Assembly (NCBI GenBank): GCA_007123335.1
Contig: SKLG01000235.1
Coordinates: 1-17,153, forward strand
Reading direction: 5' to 3'
Length of the DNA stretch: 17,153 nucleotides
Origin: Anaerolineae bacterium
Lineage (GTDB): Bacteria > Chloroflexota > Anaerolineae > UBA1429
The notes under the pieces were generated by a model. It worked only from the letters and a program-made list of their open reading frames with translations. It was not told the DNA's origin and did no database searches. Below are positions 1 to 5,544 of this stretch, piece by piece (positions within the stretch are counted from its first letter, which is position 1; each line of letters begins with the position of its first letter). A program made the position numbers and the translations under genes.

Positions 1-7
1 ATGATGT

Positions 8-13
8 CCCTCC
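8..13 (-). promoter_or_regulatory. Possible ribosome binding site of a gene lying beyond the left edge
   Basis: On the minus strand the hexamer GGAGGG lies downstream of the arsR stop codon and just inside the window edge. No start codon is visible at usable spacing inside the window, so it would serve a gene beginning outside. This would put another gene directly downstream of arsR, as in many metal-resistance operons. Only the hexamer is seen; the gene is inferred. Confidence 0.3.
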
Positions 14-52
14 ATCATATTGGCCGTTTTCGATATATCACGGCAAAAAAAG

Positions 53-364
53 TTACGGCAGGAGCGCCGGCAGTGCATCGACCTTCTCGTGATTCAGTCG
101 ATAGTAGACCCATACCCCCCGCTTGTCCGTCAGCACCAGGCCGGCATCGCGCAGCACCTTCAGGTGATACGAGATCGTCGGCTGCGCCAGGTCGCAACAG
201 GCACGCAGATCGCAGACGCAGGTCTCCCCCTGCTCGCGCAGTTGCCTGAGGATGCTCAGGCGGCTCTCATCCGCCAGCGCGGCAAAGAGCTGCGCGGCCT
301 CATCGAGACCCGGGTAGCGGCGCTCCTCGGCTGGGCGCCCACAACAGTTTTGGGGCTGTGTCAT
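53..364 (-). CDS. ArsR/SmtB-family transcriptional repressor
   Basis: The 103-residue protein has the usual ArsR length and a winged-helix fold. An FAALADESRLSILRQL helix leads into the segment ETCVCDL, and the recognition helix follows with AQPTISYHLKVLRDAGLV. The beta wing is KRGVWVYYRL. The Cys-Val-Cys in ETCVCDL matches the ELCVCDL arsenite/thiol metal site of classical ArsR, and CC occurs a few residues later, with another CC near the N-terminus (residues 7-8). Metalloid or metal sensing is therefore likely but not proven. The start is supported by GAGGAGG at 370-376, five bases before ATG. The gene has its own promoter with an overlapping inverted repeat, so autorepression is expected. 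It is divergent from the ttuB operon, and its regulated target probably lies beyond the left edge. Confidence 0.93.
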   Translation of the reverse strand: MTQPQNCCGRPAEERRYPGLDEAAQLFAALADESRLSILRQLREQGETCVCDLRACCDLAQPTISYHLKVLRDAGLVLTDKRGVWVYYRLNHEKVDALPALLP

Positions 365-383
365 AACGTCCTCCTCGCTGATG

Positions 384-412
384 AGTATAGCCTATATATT
401 GAAAATTGTCAA
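384..412 (-). promoter_or_regulatory. arsR promoter
   Basis: On the minus strand TTGACA (412-407) and TATACT (389-384) are separated by exactly 17 bp, an almost perfect sigma-70-type promoter. ATG follows 19 bp after the -10, leaving a short leader that carries the ribosome binding site. The inverted repeat at 394-417 overlaps the -35 box and most of the spacer. Confidence 0.85.
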
Positions 413-417
413 TATAT
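394..417. promoter_or_regulatory. Inverted-repeat operator over the arsR promoter
   Basis: The arms ATATATTGA (394-402) and TCAATATAT (409-417) are a perfect 9-bp inverted repeat separated by 6 bp. The site covers the -35 hexamer and part of the spacer of the arsR promoter. ArsR/SmtB repressors bind AT-rich dyads of this kind and block their own promoters. Binding by this ArsR is inferred from position and family. Confidence 0.75.
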
Positions 418-500
418 CCGCGCGCCCTGGATCGCACCCACCGATGCTCAACAGCCTGAAAGGGCACCTTGGTTGTGGTAACGGATCGATCCTTTTGCAA

Positions 501-545
501 ATCGTGATTATGATAATCGTGATTATCATAATCACGATTATCATC
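501..545. repeat. Tandem overlapping palindromes, operator-like array
   Basis: Three direct units of 15 bp start with ATCGTGATTAT (501), ATCGTGATTAT (516) and ATCACGATTAT (531). Units one and two each sit in a palindrome with an 11-1-11 layout. The one centred on 527 (516-538) is perfect, and the one centred on 512 (501-523) matches at 9 of 11 pairs. Together 501-538 forms an 18-bp perfect inverted repeat around GT. The cores TGATTAT-N-ATAATCA have the 7-1-7 geometry of Fur-family boxes (Fur, Zur, PerR). No gene for such a regulator is in the window. The array lies about 90 bp upstream of the arsR -35 and 53 bp upstream of the ttuB -35. Confidence 0.8.
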
Positions 546-597
546 CGTCCGGGCTCACGGCGGTGCACGCGATGCGCTTGCACAAGGGCGCGCGGGA

Positions 598-626
598 TTG
601 ACGTAATCGCCCGTTTCCTCTACACT
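598..626 (+). promoter_or_regulatory. Promoter of the ttuB-ttuA operon
   Basis: TTGACG (598-603) and TACACT (621-626) are separated by 17 bp. The -35 matches the consensus at five of six positions and the -10 at four of six. The ribosome binding site GGGGAGG (642-648) precedes the ttuB ATG at 655 by six bases. Confidence 0.65.
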
Positions 627-654
627 TAGGGGAGCATATTCGGGGAGGACCGAC

Positions 655-852
655 ATGGACACGGCCAAAATTCAATATCGAGATCAGGAATGGGAAGTCA
701 AGAGCGGCATGACTGTGCGCGATGCCATCCAAAAGGGCGGCCTCGACCCGTCTGCCGTGCTCGCCTTAAAGAACAAGAAGCTGATCAACGACCAGACGAT
801 CCTGGAGGCCGGCGACGAGATCCGTCTCGTCAACGTCATCTCGGGAGGCTGA
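655..852 (+). CDS. ttuB: Ubiquitin-like sulfur carrier protein, TtuB-like (ThiS/MoaD family)
   Basis: This 65-residue protein has the beta-grasp pattern of ThiS/MoaD carriers: an N-terminal strand pair (KIQYRDQEWEVKSGMTV), a helix (RDAIQKGGL) and a late EAGDEIRLVNVISGG. It ends in the Gly-Gly that is adenylated and converted to thiocarboxylate in this family. It is followed 12 bp later by ttuA, the enzyme that takes sulfur from TtuB to make 2-thio-ribothymidine at tRNA position 54. That neighbour is the reason for preferring TtuB over ThiS or MoaD. The ribosome binding site GGGGAGG is well placed. An activating E1-like enzyme is not in the window. Confidence 0.85.
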   Translation: MDTAKIQYRDQEWEVKSGMTVRDAIQKGGLDPSAVLALKNKKLINDQTILEAGDEIRLVNVISGG

Positions 853-864
853 AAGCCGCATTTC

Positions 865-1803
865 ATGAAGTGTGACATCTGCGGCGGTGTGGCGGTGATC
901 GGTATGCCGCAACACCGCCTTAATCTATGCGCCGAGCATTTCGTCGAGTGGGTGCCGCGCATGGTGGAGCGCGTCATCCGCCGCTACGCCATGTTCACCC
1001 GCGACGAGCGCGTGCTGGTGGCGGTGTCCGGCGGCAAGGACAGCTTGGCGCTATGGGAGATACTCATCGACCTCGGCTATCAGACCGAGGGCGTCTATAT
1101 CCACCTAGGCATCGACCATGACGCCTACTCGGATGTCTCCCAGGAGCATGTGCGGCGTTTCGCCGAGGGCCACGCCGACGTGCCCTATCGGGTGGTGGAC
1201 GTGCGCCAGGAGTATGGCCTGAGCGTGCCCGAGCTGTCCAAGACGGGGCGCGGCAAGCGCCTCTGCTCGGCGTGCGGCCTGGTCAAGCGCCACATCATGA
1301 ATCGCATCGCCTACGAGGGCGGCTATGCGGCCATCGCCACCGGCCACAACCTGGACGATGAGGCGGCGGTGCTCCTACAGAACACCTTGCATTGGCAGAG
1401 TGGCTATTTACGCCGTCAGGCGCCGGTGCTGCCCTCCACCCATCCTCGCCTGGCGCGCAAGGTCAAGCCGCTGTGCAATCTTTATGAGCGTGAAACCGCC
1501 GCCTATGCGTTGGTCAAGGGCATCTCTTTTGTGGAGCTGGAATGCCCCCACGCCACGCGGGCGACGACGATCTTTTACAAAGAATTGCTCAACAAACTAG
1601 AAGGGCGCTCGCGGGGCGCCAAGATGCAGTTCTACCTCCACTTTCTCAAGGCCAAGGAGGAAGGGCTCTTTGCTCCCGAGAAGGCTGACGCCGACTCGGA
1701 GACTGCGCTGCGCGAGTGTCGTCAATGCGGTCAGCCCACGACGGCGGAGGAGCTGTGCGCCTTTTGCCGCCTGTGGCAGAATATTGAGGCACATCATGAC
1801 TGA
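865..1803 (+). CDS. ttuA: tRNA-5-methyluridine(54) 2-sulfurtransferase TtuA
   Basis: The protein (312 aa) has the full TtuA layout. An N-terminal zinc finger uses C3, C6, C22 and H25, and the PP-loop SGGKDS spans residues 55-60, where ATP activates the uridine. The C-S-A-C motif (C134, C137) with C227 in ELECPH matches the three cysteines that hold the catalytic iron-sulfur cluster in TtuA. A second zinc finger uses C285, C288, C298 and C301. GHNLDDEA near 160 is the conserved PP-ATPase segment. The enzyme thiolates ribothymidine-54 in tRNA, which stabilises tRNA at high temperature. The start lacks a strong ribosome binding site at ideal distance (GGGAGG is 16 bp upstream), but MKCDIC is needed for the first zinc finger. 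Its end overlaps the next gene by 8 bp. Confidence 0.93.
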   Translation: MKCDICGGVAVIGMPQHRLNLCAEHFVEWVPRMVERVIRRYAMFTRDERVLVAVSGGKDSLALWEILIDLGYQTEGVYIHLGIDHDAYSDVSQEHVRRFAEGHADVPYRVVDVRQEYGLSVPELSKTGRGKRLCSACGLVKRHIMNRIAYEGGYAAIATGHNLDDEAAVLLQNTLHWQSGYLRRQAPVLPSTHPRLARKVKPLCNLYERETAAYALVKGISFVELECPHATRATTIFYKELLNKLEGRSRGAKMQFYLHFLKAKEEGLFAPEKADADSETALRECRQCGQPTTAEELCAFCRLWQNIEAHHD

Positions 1804-2482
1804 TACATCGCAGCGCGTTTATCGCTACTATGATCTCATCATGGCCAGCTTTGTGGCCGTGTTGTTGATCAGCAACGTCGCGTCAACCAAGATTCTCGTG
1901 CTGGGGCCTTTTACCTTTGATGGCGGCACGATTCTCTTTCCCATCAGCTATATCTTTGGCGATATCCTGACCGAGGTCTATGGCTATGCCCGCTCACGGC
2001 GGGTGATCTGGGCCGGATTTGCCGCCAACCTGTTGATGGCTATGGTATTCGCCCTCGTCGGCGCCCTGCCCCCCGCCGCGGGATGGGAGCACCAGGAGGC
2101 GTATGAGGTCATCCTGGGCATCACGCCGCGCATCGTGTTGGCCAGCCTGGTGGCCTATTTCGCCGGCTCTTTCTCCAACTCGTGGGTGATGGCCAAGATG
2201 AAGGTGCTCACCAGCGGGCGTTGGCTATGGACGCGCACCATTGCCAGCACATTGGTGGGCCAGGGCATCGATACGGCGCTGTTTGTGGTTCTGGCTTTTT
2301 ATGGCATCTTGCCGACAGCGCTTTTGACCTCCATCGTTATCTCGAATTATGTGTTCAAATGCGCGCTGGAGGCGACGGTGACGCCCATCACCTACAAGGT
2401 AGTGAACGGGCTCAAGCGAGCCGAGAACGAGGATTATTACGACATCGAGACCGACATGACCCCCTTTAGCGTCGATGTCTGA
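1796..2482 (+). CDS. Queuosine precursor transporter (YhhQ/QPTR family)
   Basis: This 228-residue polytopic membrane protein has about six hydrophobic segments. It shows family features including an early RYYDLIMASFVAVLLISNV, the loop GGTILFPISYIFGDILTEVYGY, and a late GQGIDTALFVVLAF segment. Members import queuosine precursors such as preQ0 or queuine for tRNA wobble modification. The ATG at 1796 is chosen because GAGG (1786-1789) is six bases upstream. The longer open frame upstream is only the read-through of ttuA in another frame. The 8-bp overlap with ttuA indicates translational coupling and a shared tRNA-modification theme. The substrate is inferred from the family; no tgt or que gene is in the window. 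Confidence 0.88.
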   Translation: MTDTSQRVYRYYDLIMASFVAVLLISNVASTKILVLGPFTFDGGTILFPISYIFGDILTEVYGYARSRRVIWAGFAANLLMAMVFALVGALPPAAGWEHQEAYEVILGITPRIVLASLVAYFAGSFSNSWVMAKMKVLTSGRWLWTRTIASTLVGQGIDTALFVVLAFYGILPTALLTSIVISNYVFKCALEATVTPITYKVVNGLKRAENEDYYDIETDMTPFSVDV

Positions 2483-2503
2483 GCGAGATCGAGGAGTATG
2501 CTG

Positions 2504-3466
2504 ATGGAAGAGTGGGACAATGGCGAGGATTTGTGGGACGTGCAGGAGGAGCTTCCTCCTGATCACCGCAGCGGTTTTGTGGCCATGGTGGGCAAGCCCA
2601 ACGTGGGCAAATCGACGCTGATGAACGCCTGGCTGGGGGTCAAGCTGGCGGCGGTATCGCCCAAGCCGCAGACGACGCGCACCAGCATGTTGGGCATCCT
2701 GACCCGCCCGGATGCCCAGGTGATCTTTGTCGACACCCCCGGCATCCACGAGCCGCGCACCAAGCTGGGCGCGTATATGGTCGACAAGGCGCAGCGCGCC
2801 ATCGACGACGCCGACCTGATCCTGTTTGTCGCCGACATCACCGAGGCACCCGACGAGAACGATCGTCAGGCGGCGCAGTTCTTGGCCGATAATGTGCCGG
2901 CGGGCTTGCCTATGGTGCTGGCGCTGAACAAAGCCGATGCAGCTTCTGATGAGGTGCGCACAGCTAACCGCGCAGCCTACGAGTCGTTGGGCGCTTTTCG
3001 AGAGGCGCTGGAGATCAGCGCTCTCACCGGCATGAATCGGGACGCCCTCTTGCAGCGGATCATCGCCAACCTGCCCGAGGGGCCGCGATTCTATCCGGAG
3101 GATCAACTCACCGACGCCCAGGAGCGTTTCATCGCCGCCGAACTGATCCGCGAGCAGGCGCTCAACGCGTTGGAGCAGGAGGTGCCCCACGCCCTCGCCG
3201 TGGTGGTCCAGGACTTTCAGGAGCGGGAGAACGGTGTGCTGTACATTTCGGCCAACCTCTTTGTCGAAAAGGAATCCCAGAAGGGGATCGTCATCGGCCG
3301 AGGGGGAAGCATGTTGAAGCAGATCGGACAAGATGCCCGGCATGAGCTAGAAGCGTTTTTCGAGACCAAGGTCTATCTGGAACTTTGGGTCAAGGTGCGC
3401 AAGAACTGGCGGCGCAATGAACACTATTTGCGGCAGCTCGGCTATCCAAAAGCCAGGCGCCGCTGA
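2504..3466 (+). CDS. era: GTPase Era, ribosome assembly factor
   Basis: The protein (320 aa from this start) carries an N-terminal GTPase domain with G1 GKPNVGKST (about 30-38), the threonine-containing PQTTRTS switch I region, G3 DTPG (77-80), G4 NKAD (142-145) and G5 EISALTG. A C-terminal KH domain follows with VIGRGGSMLKQIG (about 263-275). Era binds the 3' end of 16S rRNA and assists 30S maturation. ATG at 2504 is preferred over the ATG at 2498 because GAGGAG (2491-2496) sits seven bases before it but only one base before the earlier codon. The first 20 or so residues form an acidic extension (MEEWDNGEDLW) not found in E. coli Era. The gap of about 20 bp from the transporter gene suggests the same operon. 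Confidence 0.97.
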   Translation: MEEWDNGEDLWDVQEELPPDHRSGFVAMVGKPNVGKSTLMNAWLGVKLAAVSPKPQTTRTSMLGILTRPDAQVIFVDTPGIHEPRTKLGAYMVDKAQRAIDDADLILFVADITEAPDENDRQAAQFLADNVPAGLPMVLALNKADAASDEVRTANRAAYESLGAFREALEISALTGMNRDALLQRIIANLPEGPRFYPEDQLTDAQERFIAAELIREQALNALEQEVPHALAVVVQDFQERENGVLYISANLFVEKESQKGIVIGRGGSMLKQIGQDARHELEAFFETKVYLELWVKVRKNWRRNEHYLRQLGYPKARRR

Positions 3467-3500
3467 GCCTCTCGACAAGGGAAGAACTCGCTTTGGCGAG

Positions 3501-4208
3501 TCATGCTTCGGTAGCCGATACCATACGATAGCCGATCCCTCGCTCCGTAAGGATATATTTCGGATTGGAGGGATCAGGTTCTATCTTGCGCCGCAGGCGC
3601 CAGATAAAGAGTTTGGTATAGTCGAGATTATCTTCGTACTCGGGCCCCCAGATCTCGTGCAGGATTTGCTGGTGCGAAAGAATGCGACCAGCGTTCTCAG
3701 TCAGGTAAACGAGCAAGCGCAGCTCTGTAGAGGTGAGGTCCAACCGCTCGCCACATAGCCGCGCTTCCCAGCGTTGAGAATCGACCACCAGATCATCAGC
3801 CACATAGAGCGTCTTGTTCACGGTATCGGGACGGCCTTGACGGGCGCGACGTAATACCGCATCAATACGCGCTTCCAGTTCCTTCAGGCTAAAGGGCTTC
3901 GGAACATAGTCATCGGCGCCAATGCGTAGCCCCTTGACGCGATCCGTCTCCTGCCCCTTGGCTGTTAACATGATGATCGGCACGGTGGACATCTCACGAA
4001 TACGACGACATGTCTCCCAACCGTCCAGTTGCGGCATCATCACATCCAAGACGACGAGGTCCGGCCGCAACTCATAAAGACTGCGCAATCCCTCGGCGCC
4101 ATTGCTTGCGCAATGGACCTCGTACTCGGCCCGAGTTAAATAGATCTCGAGCGCCTTGATCAGAGTCGAGTCGTCGTCAATGAGTAACAGCTTTGCCTGT
4201 GGTGCCAT
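3501..4208 (-). CDS. OmpR/PhoB-family response regulator, orphan
   Basis: The protein (235 aa) has a receiver domain with the acidic pocket D11-D13 in LLIDDD, phospho-acceptor D55 in VVLDVMMP, T82 in MLTA and K104 in PKPF. The winged helix of the OmpR type covers about 132-230 (LDLTSTELRLLVYL, then FIWRLRRKIEPDP and GIGYRMV). It is a phosphorelay transcription factor, but no histidine kinase gene adjoins it. The start at 4208 is chosen because GGGGGAG lies five bases upstream; an ATG 36 bases earlier lacks this. The gene converges with era (34 bp gap) and diverges from maf. Two 11-bp direct repeats upstream make autoregulation likely. Confidence 0.95.
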   Translation of the reverse strand: MAPQAKLLLIDDDSTLIKALEIYLTRAEYEVHCASNGAEGLRSLYELRPDLVVLDVMMPQLDGWETCRRIREMSTVPIIMLTAKGQETDRVKGLRIGADDYVPKPFSLKELEARIDAVLRRARQGRPDTVNKTLYVADDLVVDSQRWEARLCGERLDLTSTELRLLVYLTENAGRILSHQQILHEIWGPEYEDNLDYTKLFIWRLRRKIEPDPSNPKYILTERGIGYRMVSATEA

Positions 4209-4307
4209 ATCGGCTCCCCCATAATGAACAGTCGCTATGCACATCCTTGGCTATAGCGACACAATGAATCATGGCATACTGGCGCCAAGTCACGCTTGAT
4301 CGCGGTG

Positions 4308-4361
4308 AGTATAGGCGACGAGTTGGCTTGCAGATACAAGATGGCATAAAAATGGCATAAA
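4308..4361 (-). promoter_or_regulatory. Response regulator promoter with two 11-bp direct repeats
   Basis: On the plus strand ATGGCATAAA occurs at 4341-4350 and 4352-4361, a spacing of 11 bp, so both copies face the same side of the helix. On the minus strand TATACT (4313-4308) can be the -10 of the response regulator gene, 26 bp after the repeats; the -35 position is poor, as in activator-dependent promoters. OmpR/PhoB proteins bind 11-bp direct repeats. A third partial copy, ATGGCATA, is at 4271-4278. Autoregulation is inferred; the site could also act on maf. Confidence 0.55.
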
Positions 4362-4408
4362 GCCCCCATTAAGAAGCCTTTGACAACCTTTTTATGATAG
4401 GATCAGAT

Positions 4409-5068
4409 ATGGAAACCATACGCCAACCATCTGGCCCACTGGTACTTGCCTCTAGTTCTCCTCGAAGAAAGCAGTTGTTGACCGCCATGGGACTCTCGTT
4501 CATCGTCGCCATTCCCCACGTGGATGAGAGCGTAGGCGAATACGAAGCACCCAAGGATGTCGCTAGACGGCTCTGTGTCGCCAAAGCCCGTGCCGTATCA
4601 GCATTGCATGCGGATGGATTGATCATCGCTGCCGACACTGTCGTAGCACTCGATGGCGAGATTCTGGGCAAGCCCCTCGACGCCGAGCACGCTACGGATA
4701 TGCTCACCCGCCTGCGCAACCGCCAGCATGAGGTTCACACCGGGCTGGCCGTGCTAGATGCCACGAAGCACCGATTGCGGCAGGAGGTGGTGACGACGAT
4801 AGTGCACATGCGCAATTATAATGACGATGAAATAGGTCATTTCGTCACGGGTGGTAACCCTTTTGATAAAGCTGGAGCCTATGCTATCCAACACGACACC
4901 TTCCACCCGGTCGCATCGATCATAGGCTGCTATACCAACGTTGTGGGTTTGCCCGTCTGTCGTCTGTTTGTGTTTCTCCGTGACTGGAAGGTGAAGGTGC
5001 CGATAGCCCCGCCATCCCAATGCCTGATGGCAGATGTCCTCTGTGGCTGGCCCAGGAATGGAGCCTAA
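4409..5068 (+). CDS. maf: Maf-family nucleotide pyrophosphatase
   Basis: The protein (219 aa) shows the Maf signature LASSSPRRKQLL (13-24), the IIAADTVV segment with D76, the LGKPLDAEHA region and DKAGAYAIQ (153-161), ending with NVVGLP near 180. Maf enzymes hydrolyse non-canonical or modified nucleoside triphosphates to monophosphates and affect division in some bacteria. ATG at 4409 is preferred over ATG at 4394 because AGGA (4399-4402) is six bases before it. The final 20 or so residues after FLRDWKVKV are an extension without recognisable similarity. The gene is single, divergent from the response regulator and convergent with ftsK across a 476-bp gap. Confidence 0.93.
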   Translation: METIRQPSGPLVLASSSPRRKQLLTAMGLSFIVAIPHVDESVGEYEAPKDVARRLCVAKARAVSALHADGLIIAADTVVALDGEILGKPLDAEHATDMLTRLRNRQHEVHTGLAVLDATKHRLRQEVVTTIVHMRNYNDDEIGHFVTGGNPFDKAGAYAIQHDTFHPVASIIGCYTNVVGLPVCRLFVFLRDWKVKVPIAPPSQCLMADVLCGWPRNGA

Positions 5069-5544
5069 AGTCTGTTATGCGCTGGCATGACAAGATAAAA
5101 CCAAGGAATGAACCAAGAAGCTCGTCCTATTTCAGCGATGTAATTCATGACGCGCCAAGAGGGTCACCAATCTCTCATATCTCAGTTTGATGAAAGAGAC
5201 TTGCGAAGGCAGGGATGACTCGCCACCTATGCCGAGATGCCAATAGATCCTATGAAACTCTGACAATCCTAGTCTACACAGGGGCCACACGACACGCTAA
5301 TGTACCAGGAAAAGACCAAAAGCGCCTCAAGCAGATGAGCAACTAGGCTTTTATCGGTTTATATGAGGTTTTATAGTATTACGTGAGTTTTACAGGACGA
5401 ATGATGTGAGGAGATGGCGGACCTTACCCTCCGCCAAAGCTTACAGTATTGTCATGTGGAGATTACAGTTTTTCTATATGATCTCTGCGCAGCCACTTGC
5501 TCCACGGGCCGTATCTTTCAAGCACCGTTTATCCACCATGGCCG
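5069..5544. other. Intergenic stretch without a supported gene
   Basis: This 476-bp stretch lies between the convergent maf and ftsK genes. It is more AT-rich than its surroundings, especially around 5345-5395, where two similar segments (GAGGTTTTATAG and GTGAGTTTTACAG) occur. The open frame starting at 5414 has a purine-rich tract touching its ATG, but it runs antisense into ftsK and matches nothing I know. No convincing terminator, RNA gene or mobile-element end was seen. Confidence 0.5.

Noticed and set aside
501..538. 18-bp inverted repeat considered as a transcription terminator
   Set aside because: The loop would be only 2 bases, the stem is AT-rich and no T-run follows. Overlapping Fur-like palindromes explain it better.
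2225..3343. Long antisense frame of 372 codons opposite the transporter and era genes
   Set aside because: It mirrors the high GC and codon bias of the coding strand. Its low-complexity His/Gly/Arg-rich translation has no recognisable motif.
3486..3501. Inverted repeat ACTCGC-TTTG-GCGAGT between the convergent era and response regulator genes
   Set aside because: It has a short 6-bp stem, overlaps the response regulator stop codon and has no T-run on either side, so it is too weak to call a terminator.
4380..4398. TTGACA followed by TATGAT just before maf
   Set aside because: The spacer is only 7 bp, far from 16-18 bp. The TATGAT overlaps the first possible ATG of maf.
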